Assembly (NCBI GenBank): GCA_013365325.1
Contig: JABVXV010000019.1
Span: forward strand, 372,001-436,000
Reading direction: 5' to 3'
Length of the DNA stretch: 64,000 nt
Source: Dipetalonema caudispina
Taxonomy: Eukaryota; Nematoda; Chromadorea; Rhabditida; Onchocercidae
The translations under genes were made by a program, and so were the position numbers. Positions 1-12,218 of the stretch are shown one piece after another (the first letter of the stretch is position 1; the number at the start of each line of letters is the position of its first letter). The notes beneath the pieces were generated by a model. It saw nothing but the letters and a program-made list of their open reading frames with translations. It ran no database searches and had not been told where the DNA came from.

Positions 1-2108
1 GTAAAGGATCTTCGCCGAAATCAATAGCGACAATGCGCACGAGAACGTTTAGACCACATGTTCGCCAAAGCAAACGTTCCAGTGCCGTCGAATGACGACG
101 TTCCACGATTCCGGCAATGAAACTGCAAGAATTATATTTATTTAGCAAATAGACACATTTACAGTAGTGCGAAAATGTTGTGATACTTGCTATCGAAATT
201 GGTGAAAAGATAAGAAAAGAAATACAATTACATAGGACTAAAAGGAAAAAGTTATAATCTATTTCAATACTACTGGCCTAAAATATATCTAATTTACATT
301 GGAAAAAATGCATTCCAACGTTGAAAATTTGACAAGAAATACCAATCGTCAATTTTAAATCTTAACTTTTTGTGTTATTAATATTTAAACCAAACCTGAT
401 ATCTAACTTTTCGTCAGGAAAATTACTTGACATTCGATTTGGGATAACGCTCTCCTTTCTTCCTACTACCACACCGGTCAATTTGCGACGAATAGCACCA
501 ATACCGAAAGTTGCGTTTCCTTGATCCATTCCCAACAATGACCGTTTAGCTTGTTGTCGCTGTCCCTACAAATTTAGAAATCTACTAGAATGCCTGTTCA
601 ATCTCTTTTTTTTCCAAAAAACTGAAGAATGCTTCGCTTAAAAACTGTCGGTTTTATCAAATTACTCTTCTTTTATCTTCTAATTTTTCCCATAAAAAAG
701 GCTCAAATTTTCATTTTAATTATGCTTAAATGCTTACGTCAGTGAGAAGTTGCTGCACTTTATTGATGCACTGCATGTAATCGTTTAAATGTGCATAATT
801 ATCCATCAAATTTTCCATATTCCTGTTATTTTTTAGCAGTTGTTCTTCAATCCTCTCAATTTCGGCCTGGAAATTGCTTCCAGAAAGGTAAGCTTAAAGA
901 ATGTTTTGGAATTTCAAAATTAGAAAATAATTACACCTAAAGCAGAAAGCAAACACTTGAAAAAAAAGAACTGTGGAAGTTTTTAAGAATATTTTCAGTG
1001 CAAAACTTTAATTTATTTTATTTAGGATTTTTTTTAAAGAAAATTTATTTAAGACTTCTTTTAGAACACTTGAGATATCTTCCATACTTCGAGAGTGTTC
1101 ATTTCGTTTGGCAATGGTGTAGGAACAAATCCATTTAGTCGTGGTATCGAGATAGAATCTGCTAGAATCTGCTCCTCAATAAACTCTAAACAATTTTTGT
1201 TATTTGGATATCTTAACTGTTTGTCGATGAATGACAGAATAAATTTTACTAAATGTTAAAGAGTATTTGAAAATTGTCAAACATGAACTATTGAATAATT
1301 TTGAGAATGAATATTTCTTTTGATTCTTTTACGGCATATTTTATAGGATTCAGTTGAATGAAATACAAGAGCGGATAAAAACAATACTTAGTTTTTGTGC
1401 CATCAGATTGCACCGTTTCAAATCACCAAAAAAACGTCTTTGGAATGAATTCATTTCAGAATTTAGCTGAAATGCGGGGACCCAGTAAAAATCAAAGGAA
1501 TGAAGATAATTGATGAATCGGGTAGAAAATACAATAAATTATTTGATTATTCAATTTAAGTTACTATTAAAATGTGATATTTTGTTGGAGAAATTTGATA
1601 CTAATCATATTAACCGGATTGGTGAAAAACGATTACAAAGGGAGCATCGATACCGATAGATTAAGATTGGAGAAGGCTTGCAAGACATTTGGAAATGAGG
1701 ATAACAAAGTCCGGAATCCGGAATAGGGGATGGAGTCAAAAGGATCAGGACTTGAAATGCAGAAGGAAGAGTTAACGAGAATTATAAGTTTCGGCAGAGC
1801 ATACACCTCTCATTCCAGTTTAACTCAGGTTTTGGTAAAATTGTTGTTGAAATGAACAATCGGCCATCCACTTCAGTAATTGTACTGATTTGATCTAACA
1901 GATCTGTTTATTCCATGACTACTCAAATTCACTCATTAAGCTCACTGATGCAATTCATTCAAATGTTCTAAAAAATTATCAATTAACCCACATCAATGAA
2001 ATGTACGACACCAAGTTCGCCAAGTTTTGCTACTTCATCGTATGCCATCTCAGAATGTAGAAACAGTTGACAAAGAGACATTAGTTCACTGCGATATAAA
2101 GAACCCAT
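1..2108 (-). CDS. V-type proton ATPase subunit a, N-terminal part (runs off the left edge)
   Basis: Subunit a is the large membrane subunit of the V-ATPase V0 sector; its N-terminal cytosolic half forms the stator and its C-terminal membrane half carries protons. Exons, 5' to 3' on the minus strand: 2108-1992, 1466-1388, 1185-1088, 866-738, 565-396 and 122 to the edge. All junction phases agree and give about 238 residues. The start reads MGSLYRSELMSLCQLF, the family's typical beginning. Next come FIDLNSEMNSFQRRF, a coiled-coil stretch (exon 866-738) and FIAGIVERRHSTALERLLWR, matching the conserved FVAGVINRE..PTFERMLWR block. The membrane domain lies outside the window. C. elegans has four paralogues (unc-32, vha-5, vha-6, vha-7) and I cannot say which this is. 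Family assignment is firm. Confidence 0.93.
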
Positions 2109-4556
2109 ATCGTTTCCAACTGCACTCCGTATGAAATATTTATCCACAATTCATAATGTTCATAATATTAATGATAGTTAGCAATAAACGAAGAATTAGA
2201 GATCTATGGAAGTTCTCCAGGTTTCTATTTTACTGATTTATAGATATGTTAAATAAACGATTCACATAATTAACAATTTACTGCAGGAGTGCTTCCCCAA
2301 ACCAAAAACATATTCTAGGAAAAAACTTGAGATACCTGTAAATTTTAAATTATGTCTGAGTATCGTAATATCTTTCTATACTTGGGAGAAAACAGCAAAC
2401 TTGTTGACAAAAAAACCAACAAATCAGCAGGTGAATTCTTCCACCCCAAACACATCTTTACCGACCCTTATCTGTTTGTCGAACTCTTTAAACCGCAAAA
2501 AAACATTAACAAACACTCCATTTGTAATGTGGTCTCTGATCTTAACATATTTTGCCAACATGAATGGGTCTAGATTAATCACAAAATAGTAAAAACAAAA
2601 CATATTTACCCCTTTTATTGCATTTAATTATTTTCCACACATTACCGCAGTAACCTGAAATTCGAATACACTGTTTATGAGAACCTGATACATCGATAGG
2701 TATCGTGCTACTTCTTTTGGTTGAAAAAACTTATTAAAGCATGATTGATCATCTATCATAACTTTTATATATAGCTTTTGTTACCTAACTACTGTACAAA
2801 GAAATGAAAGCTCAATACAACAGCCAAATGGTCGTGAAAAATCTCCAGATTAAAATACGACTAAATTGTTTACTTAAGCCTAATACAAAATAACTCCCTA
2901 TGATGATTAGTTCATAAATGGCACATCCTGACTTCTCTAATAAATAAGCTTTTCCTTGCAGTCATTTTAATACTTGAGGAAACATTCTTTCCGTAAATGT
3001 TAAACAGTTTACAATGTGATTCTACCCTTTGCAAATAGCTAACATCGTTGAGCCGTTCAGAGAAATATTTCCTGAACGCTGACTATTCCGAGTCCGGAAC
3101 TTGGAATCTATGGTTTCCCGGTGTAATATTTTCAGTTTCTTTGATTATTCCATTTCAGCTGCGCTGCAATCTGCTTTTCACGAGTTATAGCTAATCAAAA
3201 TTCTTTTCCGGAAAATTTGAAACTTTGAGAAACCTCTCTTGTTCCAGGAAAACCCAAAAAATCACGGATAACTTAGTTTGGGCTTTTCAGAAATCCGTTC
3301 CCTTTTAAATGCATTTCAGCTGTTCTTTCTCAAACCAAAATGTGATTAATCAGAAAACAAGACTTTACTATTTACTTCATTTATTCATTTTCCACTTATT
3401 TTCCCTGCTAGACGTGTTCAGTAGTTGCTCCTTCGTCCTTTCTTTTTTTTTTTTTTTCAAATACTAGCACGCTTATTTAAGTGAGTTTGAACTCTGAAAA
3501 TGTGCAATCGAATATTCTAAAAAATAACAAACCCGACCTATACATGAACATAGAAAAAATGATTTTGCTCCAGAGTTGAACGAATAATTTATGTCATAAA
3601 CGGCATCGCGTCTTCTTGAAACGATTCACAAGTTTTTCTAAATTTATTGCGTTTTTCATCAATCTAAAACAAGATAGGTAAAATTACAAAGTAAGAAAAG
3701 AGATAAGCTGCCTTCTCCTTACATTTAAGATACTAAAGGAACTCAGTTTTGCCACCAGAAATGAGTATTTTGTTGGTAGAACTGATAACAGTAGCAATGC
3801 AGGGATCGAGTTAGAAAGTACTGAGTAGTTGGAAAGCTCTAACTGCGCTGAGTAGAGGCTGAACTGTCGTGAAAGTTTTTTTGTGATTTATTTCATAGAC
3901 AAATATTGATGTAAAGGTTTGTTCTTTATGGAAGATTAATGGTAATATTATATGATAATCAGTAATACAACAATTATAGTAGTTAATAGGTAGAAATATA
4001 CCAATAGAGCAGTCGTAGAACTGTCGAGAGGAAGAACAGATCCGTCGGTACTCGCGTTAAACCAGTAGTCGGTAAATGAAGCAAAGAGAGTACTATTAAT
4101 GAATTCTAATTTCTTACTTATTGGGTGATTTACAAAGGCATATTGTGATATAATCCTATTAAATATAAAGACAGCTATGTGGACAAAAGAGTTATTTTAC
4201 ATTTCATAACAATTTAACCATTGAATATAAATTTAGTTTTAGACTGGAAAATTTACAAGTGAATGAAGTTACCAAATGTTCAAGCTGTGGATTTACCAGG
4301 TGTTTAAATTCAAGCAGAAAGAATTCACATACGAATTGGAAAACGAAAAAATATAATAAATTTCTAGAATACAGGTGCTTCATTTAAATACAAAAGTTAT
4401 TTTATAAGGTTATTTCGGTTTTCCGACATGAAATAAAAGTGGTAAAATGTTTTGCAAACGTTTCTAAAGCTAACGATCCTCGCATTTAATTAAAATAGAT
4501 GAAAGATAAACACATATTAACATAATGAAGATAAATATAGAAGTATAAAAACGTCT
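2109..4556. other. Intergenic, V-ATPase subunit a to IFT43
   Basis: This is 2.4 kb of AT-rich sequence between two minus-strand genes. Open frames up to 73 codons exist (for example 2352-2573 plus) but show no family resemblance, splice context or coding-like composition. A T-tract lies near 3444-3458. It probably holds the V-ATPase promoter and the IFT43 3' UTR. Nothing else is seen. Confidence 0.6.
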
Positions 4557-6448
4557 CTACTTGATTAGATTTTCATCGTCGTAATCATCATTATCACGTT
4601 CTTCATCCTGCGCCCATTCGTCACGCATTTCTGTACTCACACTAGCGAAAAGATAATCCCATGTCCAAAATATTTTCTCATCATTCACTTCTTCTTCTAG
4701 ACACAAAAATCGTGATAGAAGTGATAAATCTGCAATGAAAATAGCAATTTTAAATTTCATTTAAACAAAAGGTTCTCTCAAATTCTTTCAATACAAAAAA
4801 TGAGCGTAATTAGGCCTACACGAGTTATTAGTTTGGAAATATGACATTCGTTCGCAAGTAATTAGAGCAAGAAAAATTAATCATTTCTCTTCAAACTAAA
4901 TTACCTATATCATCCAACTTAGCTAATGAAGTGTTCTTGGCATTCATAAAATCGAACTGATAAGCTGTTGATATATGATTGACGTTTATGCTTGGAGCAT
5001 TAGCGACATCATGCAAAACCTATTGAAGACACAAAATCATATAATAATAAGCATCTAGCTACAAAAAAGAAATTCCTAGCGAAGTATAAGTAACGAAAAA
5101 ATGTTTTAAGAAACAAACACCCAGAAACTAAGTAAACATAAAAAAACAAACCCCTTCGAAACACGGTGTCTCCGGGTTTTGCGAAATGATATGTTCTGGA
5201 ATGAAAACTAGCTTGTTTTCCCAAATAACAAAAGTTTTTGCGAATATACATTACAAAGATAAAACCTTCTAACTATGCCTTACGACTAATTTAAACCGGA
5301 AAAATACCACCAAACCTAATTACCATCAATGGCAAAACAATCTTGCAAAGCTTAGAAATTCCCCTCACAATATAACCACATAAAGATTGTATTTACACTA
5401 ACCATTCCCATAATTCGAAGTTTCGGGTACAAAGATGTCTATTCCTGTTCTGTTTTCATTCTTTGACCCAAGATTGGAATTTGAGCGAGAACTTGGCCTT
5501 CGAAACAGTCCTAAAAACTCACTTGTCATAATCGATTTCACAGTAAGGCGTAAATAGTTTCAAAATCACTTAGTCTTAAGTCCAGTGAAGATCCCATCAA
5601 AATGGAAGGGCAAGTAAATTAATTAGAAGACGAAAAATAGATAATAGAGCAATAGAGGGCTGTTTCCAAAATTACACAGATGCAAATTAATAATTAGCGC
5701 ACTTCTAGCTACACCTGCGTAAGATGGCAATTCATTTATACGTATCCCTCTCCTGGGAAAGCACACAAAAGAACAAATTACCTACTTTCATAAAAAAAAA
5801 TAAAATTAGCTGGTGAATAAGACCTGAGAGTGGACGCTTGATACTGTCTTTCAGGTCGTGGCTGGATTCTCTACGGAAAAAACCTCTGATAGCAGCGGTG
5901 GGTGTATCTTTGAATATGCTTCCGATTGGGCCTTTTCTAGTACCACTATTTTCTCGTTCCTTTACACGCACATTTAGTGTTATATGCGAATCTGAAAACA
6001 AATTTGTTTTCACAGTGCCGATCAGAAATCTTTGTTAAAGCAATAATTCACGACAGCGATTCTTTAGTTCCCCTTTTTCCAAACTTCTCGTTGATAACGT
6101 CGCGTGACTAACTCCAGAAACAAAACTTTTTATGCATGGAATCCATATATGATTACACCCACCTTTAAAGACAAATACAACTACACTTCACATATGGAAC
6201 AAGCACACATACAGTGACAGCATTAGCAGAAATGAACGCCTCTTAAGTAACTGTAGTTGAAACAAATGGATGAAGTCTTAAAGTTAGTATCCACAATAAA
6301 GCGACCCACAATGGCATACACCTATCATACCGGTAGGATCGTTGATATCGTCATTACGTTCACCAGCCAATGTGACCAGCCGATCAGTGAAGCGACGACG
6401 CCCTCGTCGAGTTCGCAGTTTACTGTCTATACCAATGTTAACATCCAT
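4557..6448 (-). CDS. IFT43: Intraflagellar transport protein 43 (IFT-A subunit)
   Basis: IFT43 is a small peripheral subunit of the IFT-A complex, which drives retrograde transport in cilia; in nematodes cilia occur only on sensory neurons. Six exons: 6448-6331, 5991-5824, 5510-5403, 5195-5152, 5019-4905 and 4729-4557, all phases consistent, 241 aa (human about 210). The C-terminal exon carries the family signature: DLSLLSRFLCLEEEV followed by FWTWDYLFASVSTEMRDEW, matching human DLKLLTKVL.PE.EV...WDWDHLFTEVSSE. Upstream, VLHDVANAPSI matches VLQVAAPPSI. The N-terminal half is basic and Ser-rich and contains two similar motifs, FFRRESS and LFRRPSS (possible basophilic kinase sites; inference). 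ATG 6448 was chosen because it opens the frame of the first exon. The downstream ATG at 5529 would give a shorter form. The acceptor before 5195 was picked for consensus; another at 5201 is also in phase. Confidence 0.85.
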
Positions 6449-7562
6449 TTGTCATCACTGAACTCCTTCCTTTTCCATTCAATCACTATAAGAAAAATAA
6501 TTGAATAAAGTAGCTGTAATATATCAAATCGATTTCGTATGCCAGTTAGTCAGTACAAGTGTAGTAGCATCACTCAGTACTTTCTATCAAGGCAGTCAGA
6601 TAGTAAAGGCTAAGGTAGGATTAGGTAAAGAGAGGAGGGAGTTTAGTAGAGAAAACACTCACAAAGATTCCCCGGGATATAATAAAATGATGGAGTGGAT
6701 CAGTTATCTTCACTGCTCAAGATGAGATGGATCTAAATCTAATAAGGAAACGATCAACACAAGAAGTTACTGAGTGAAGTCCTCTCTTCGACTACTTTGT
6801 CGTTAGATAGGAGACTTTATGCAGAATGTCTCCCAAACTGCCTCGCAAGAGACGTAGAGAGGTAGCATGCTTTTCTCTCCATGAAATCGTTAGAGCATTC
6901 CGCAACAACCACCGAGCAGCAGTTTGCAGGACACAAGGAACGGACGCACTCCAATTCTGCAGCTTATAATGATGAGACAAGTGATTGCACAGCAGATCCT
7001 GCGCTAATAATGGGGCCGCGACACTTGCTCGATGCGTGGTCAGACGGTGAGGATGCGAGGGCAGGTATAGAAAAGGGTGTAGAGAAGCAGGGGCAAGATG
7101 GGAAGAAGTATAAAAGGGCTGAGGCGAGTGCAGTCGGGGCAGACTGAGGGAGAAGTCCTGGACTGGACGGTTCGCTCTGAGCGGACGGGCGGTGGGGTAG
7201 ATCGTACGGGTGGGTGGTGGCGCGTGTTGCCATATTGGGTTGTGCTGCACTGTACTGTATTGTGTCGTGCTGTACTGCGCGGTACTGCATTGCCGTTCCG
7301 CTCCGGTGCACTGCATAGTGGTTCCGGAATCGCAGTAGGGCAGGCGCTGGAAATGTCAGCCCGAAGTTGTAGTTTGCAATGATCTGTAGCTCAAGTTGGG
7401 TGGGATGGTGGTGGTGCATGCATGCATACTCATACATATCTTGCTGCTTGTTTACCTAGAAAAAACAGCAAGAAGCAGCAACGGCAGCAGTGTTAGTATC
7501 AGTAGCAACAGGAAACAGCGAGCAGTAGCGCGACGACTGTATCCGCAGCAAAGAAGCGCTGC
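6449..7562. promoter_or_regulatory. Head-to-head intergenic region IFT43 / MED26 with a GC-richer island
   Basis: The two genes are transcribed away from each other from this 1.1-kb gap, so it probably holds both promoters (inference from layout). From about 6850 the base composition changes sharply from AT-rich to GC-richer with many CG dinucleotides, continuing into MED26 exon 1. At 7236-7300 there is a run of imperfect copies of a TGCTGTACTG-like decamer. From about 7460 CAG/AGC triplets dominate. Open frames of up to 174 codons on both strands here are a by-product of few TAA/TAG triplets. Confidence 0.5.
7236..7300. repeat. Imperfect TGCTGTACTG-like short tandem repeat
   Basis: Successive near-copies such as TGCTGCACTG, TACTGTATTG, TGTCGTGCTG, TACTGCGCGG and TACTGCATTG follow one another. 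The core is TACTG/TGCTG at roughly 10-bp spacing. It sits in the presumed shared promoter of IFT43 and MED26. Confidence 0.55.
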
Positions 7563-10500
7563 ATGCAGCAGCAGCACCCAGCAGCGGCATCCAACAGCGG
7601 CTTATCAGCAGCGGTACCAGCAGTTGAACCCACAACAGTAACTGTCGTTGATCGCCTCAAGCATCAACTTCTTCAGGCCTATGACAATGTAAGCACTGTT
7701 GTTCAATGCTCCCCATCAGCCAGACAATGCACCACTGCGGCATCGCAGTAGACGCTGCATGTAGCGTGTGTACGTTGCATGCTTCATCCCTATATCGCTA
7801 GCAGTCCCAGCACTTGCTATATAAGAATTTTCTTGTATGTGCTATAGGTCCCTTAAAGGGATGGGCCTAATGTAGTGAACGGGGCGCAACCTAGGAAACG
7901 ATATGATAACCTCTTGACACTGCCTAAGGATTACCAACGGAAGGGCATGTTTTTTTCAACACTAACAAGCATAACGAGAAGGCGACAGAAGAAGAGGATG
8001 AAAGATGACGTGCAACTGCTTGCAGGGCGATACAGAAAAGGCCACGGATGTGATTATCAAATTGGAGAAGTCCAATTTGACGAAGGAATTACTCGAGGTG
8101 AGGATATCAATAACTTTCACCCAAAATTGAGAAGTAAGGAGGATGAGTAGGGATACGTCTTAGGGAGTGGGCAGATGAGGAGGAGGGCTTCCCTGCACGC
8201 CACGCAGCGTCCGACGATTGCGTGCACGACGGATGTTGTGAATCGAAGTGCTCCTCGAAGAGAGAGAGCACCCGTTCTGGCATCCCAACAACCTATCCGA
8301 CTGACCCGACCCTTTTCCCTGGTATGCACACATTGAACTGAATCTTGCTCACCTTCTCTTCTAATCGACACACGGGTGGGACTCTATGCTGCTAGTTCGA
8401 TGTTTATGTCTGCGGGTGGAGTCATCTCTCTTCTGCCTCTCTCATCTCTCTTTGATCTCAATATTCTTCTGAAGATTGATCAATGAAGAGTTCTTACTCA
8501 ATGGGTATACTGGCAATTGGAATAGAGATGGGCTCTTCTCTAGTCATGTCTATTTATTTTTCAGATCATTTGTGGGAGAGGCAAGAGGAGAGAGAGAAGG
8601 GGAAGGTGAGAGACAGGGAGTTGTGCTGTGTCGCAGACAGGAGAGAAAATTGTGCATTGCACAATTAGTTTGGCGCAGAGAAGATGAGAGCGAGTAGTTC
8701 ATGGGAGGTTTAGGGCACTATTGACTACCTCCTTCGGGATTGCTTTGGTCCATATTGATTGGTCATTAGGTACGGTTGATGACTACGAGGCTTACAGACA
8801 GGGCATACCGCAATAGAGGTTTTCTTGGGTTGAGGTTGAAGGGCAGGTCATGTGTTCATATGATCACTCCCTTTTTTGTATCATTCGGGAAGCAAGACTT
8901 GCTGACTTTTGACCTATCTATAGGAAAGATGCTTGGCGAGGGAAGTTTCGCTCATGGTCTCATTCGGTTACAATGCTACACTAATCCTATGTGATGTTTT
9001 CATATCCTGTGCTATCCATTTTTCTCTGAATCATTAATTTTGCACTCCAATTAAAGTTATCCTTCTCTAGCTTTTTTCCTCAAATTTCATATAAAGGAGA
9101 AAATGAAGCAAGCGTACTTCCACACTAAAGTACAGAATTCAAATAAAACTCGGGTTGGAAGCGCACCCTTGTGGTGCTAAAAGCGCGGGAGACGCTGGTG
9201 ACTGCAGAAACAGATATTGATTCAAATGATTGGCTAACGTTGACATTGATCTTCTCAGTCTCATCTAAATCCTTTTGATTGTTGTTTATAATGCCAGAAG
9301 GCGAATGATTAATTTCTTGCGAAAATTTTAACACGGGAAAATGTTGTTATCGCACACTGATCATATATGCATTGAGTACCATACGACATTTCCTACTGTT
9401 CGCATTTCTTTGGGCAATAAATATTATTCTGCGTTCACGTGGTTTTTTCGTCAGTCACCAAACACGTGACTGAAGTGTTTTTAGTGGAATTCATCTAACC
9501 GCTCGTTCAAATTAGCATGGGGAAGAGTCGTTCCAAAGAGATCACGTTAGTTAATTAAAGTAATTTTGGTGTGTTCTGTGACCGGCATGAGGTTTCGAGG
9601 TTCCCCCATCGTTTCTTCGGTAATCGTAATGAATTTCGACTCCATGTTTAGATTCAGACTGGCTGTTATTTAATAACGTTCACACGTAAAAGATGAAAAT
9701 GATTTCAAGAAAACTAGTGAGGACAGGCAGCAAGGAGTTTGGTACATTTACCCATACAGGGCCATCTTTTAAATCTCATGCACGGAGATCTATTATATAA
9801 AAGGAAACAAGGAAATCTGCATATTATTGGTGAAATGCGTGAAAGCACTTAATGAGGCCAATGGAAATAATGTAATGTGATTGTTGTCAGTGCTTAATCG
9901 CACATGTAGTCCATACAAATAAACTATAAAATCCTTCTGTTGAAATAAATCCGAATGCAAAGCTGCAGTAAATAGGAAATGCCATGCTGGATGTGTGCAT
10001 GTGTAAGAGCATTGAAAGATATATGTGCGAAGTGAGTGAACGATAAGTGTCGAGTGATTGAAACCACTGGGAAAGATTGTTAATAAAGTGATGTTATTTT
10101 GCAGTACTGTAATTGATTCACTACGCGGTATATAATTTGCAGATGACGAGGGTTGGTGCTGTAGTGAATGACATCCGGAAAAAAGTAGCTCAGTCAGCAC
10201 CTGAACTATCAAAACGATGTCGAATGTTGATCAAATGTTGGCAGAAATTAGCCGAACCGAGACCTACGTCCAGCGGTTCTTCCTCTACCAATGGTACTCC
10301 CAGCTACACTTCTCCGGTGATCAGGAAGGGTCTTACTCCGGGCACACCTGCAAGGGGTTCACGAGTTATTTCCGGTGGCAGCTCACGCCATACACCTGCT
10401 GGAAACTCTCGTTTGACACCTTTGGGCAGTTCAGTTCTGATGCCATCTGGAAGTTTAGGTGTGGTTATATTTCCGTTTTTTTTTAACCAGTTATTGTCAC

Positions 10501-12218
10501 TTATAGTCATGATTATTTGGAAATGTTATTACATTACTGATGATAATTGCCTCAGTTACAGTTTCGCGGAGTACTGCTGCTTCACCAACAGTTTCAAATG
10601 GACGCGCGGTCACTCCTTACCCTCATACAGTTGGTGCTGATTTTGCAATAAAAGCAGTCGAAAGTTCATTATTATCAGGTGGAGGAATTATTCGAAATGG
10701 AAAGAGAAAAGGCGAAAATATTGCAACCTCCGACATTGGTAAACTTATTAAGGGTATTATTCTTATGGATCTCTCTCTGTGTGAAGTTAACGAAATGTGT
10801 AGTATATCAATAACACACAATAATGCTGACAGTTATTCAATTTCAAATGAAAGCATACACCGCAGTGAAGTATGTCTATGGAAATATACATGTCACATGT
10901 TGCAGGTATTACAAACGGGTTGAGTGCTGCGAAACGTCTCCATTACAGTTCTGCCTCGGTGTCTCCAACAACACCACATCAGTCATTGCTTGCTGCCCGA
11001 CGTGCTGATGTGAAATCAACAAGTGAATTAGTTGCACAATTAACGGAAAATTTGCCAGGCTACTTAGCAATAAACATATCACAAAATCGAGATCATACCA
11101 GGAATGATCATGACGAGAACGACGGACATACAAATGTGGTATGCAATACTTCAATCGCATTTCACGTTGTGTTCAAGCTATTTGCTAAATGTTGAAGAAT
11201 AATGTATGTATAGAAAGAAATTTGTTTTAAATCTTATTTTATTGTAGTCATTATGAAGCATTTTATACTGCAATACTTTTATCCTGTACATTGTTCATTT
11301 TTATAATATTTAGTAGTGAGCAATTAACAATTTTTGCCTTTTAGGCCGACAAAATCCTAAGTTCATGCCAATATTATTTTCATTTTTAGGACGCGGGTCA
11401 AACATCTAGAACTCCCATTCTCTTCAACCTTCAAACGGAAACTTCCAAGAAGAAGGAAAAGCGTGGTCGTTCCAAAAAAGATAAAGAAAAGGAGAGACGG
11501 ATAAAGGACCAATCTGTCGCAGACGAAAAAATGATAACAGTGGGCAGTGAGAAGCAAGTTTTCTATTAGTTTTTTTTGTTGACCTTTTTTTTGTGAACTT
11601 ATAAATACATGTAATTTCTGATGTGCACCTAATCAGAACCTTCGTATTTAATTTGAAACAGCCTCTCTATGAGAGAGTAATAGGTCTTAATCTTGAATAT
11701 ATGAATGTATTACTAGAATTCACTAGTTTCAGAGCTTCTACATCGGCAGTAGGAAATATAGAACCAGTACTGACATGCAGTATACCAAACAACAATCCTT
11801 CTACTAGTAAAATGATGGTGCCAACGCGTAATGGAAAATATGATTGGTATGCAATGCTTCCAAGTTTGGAAACATTGCGCAATCGTGAGCATTTCCGCTC
11901 CAAACCGTCCAGCAGTCAGCGAAAGTCGTACATCATGAATGTATTGGGTAGAGAGGTAATTTTTTTCTTCAAAAAGTTAGGTCTTCACATGTGCTACAGA
12001 GTAACACAAAAACCCCTATTGTGAATGGTTCTTGTTAGCTAATCTGGTAGCAGACTTTAAAGAAAAAATAACATTTAAATGACAAGTAACTATTGCAGGT
12101 GTTAGCCTTGCCATATATTGATGTTGGCTTGCCAGATTTTTTGGAGTACCAGTATCCAAAACCTGAAAGATTTTATGCGGAAGAAAATTTCATATATGGT
12201 GCTCCGCGACCAAATTGA
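7563..12218 (+). CDS. MED26: Mediator complex subunit 26 (TFIIS N-terminal/LW domain)
   Basis: MED26 is a Mediator subunit whose N-terminal helical domain recruits elongation factors (SEC, TFIID) to RNA polymerase II. Exons: 7563-7688, 8026-8097, 10143-10458, 10556 (or 10562)-10738, 10906-11138, 11390-11546, 11735-11955 and 12099-12218; about 473-475 aa (human 600). Exon 1 ends in VDRLKHQLLQAYDN, matching human IRDRLLQAID. Exon 2 reads VIIKLEKSNLTKELLE (human VISSLEKYPITKEALE). Exon 3 reads TRVGAVVNDIRKK and CRMLIKCWQKLAEP (human TRLGKLINDVRKK, KKLLRSWQKLIEP). A Ser/Thr/Gly-rich linker and a Lys/Arg-rich stretch (exon 11390-11546) follow. The Gln/Ala-rich start lies in the GC-richer island and ATG 7563 is the first in frame. 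The acceptor at 11735 (TTCAGAG) is the least certain junction. Introns 2 (2.0 kb) and others are empty. Confidence 0.88.

Noticed and set aside
2352..2573. 73-codon plus-strand frame between V-ATPase and IFT43
   Set aside because: No similarity, no splice partners, and overlapped by another frame of similar length; expected by chance in 2.4 kb.
6792..7316. Long open frame (174 codons) on the minus strand in the GC-richer island
   Set aside because: Overlapping frames are open on both strands, the composition follows the local GC/CG bias, and there are no splice sites or family similarity.
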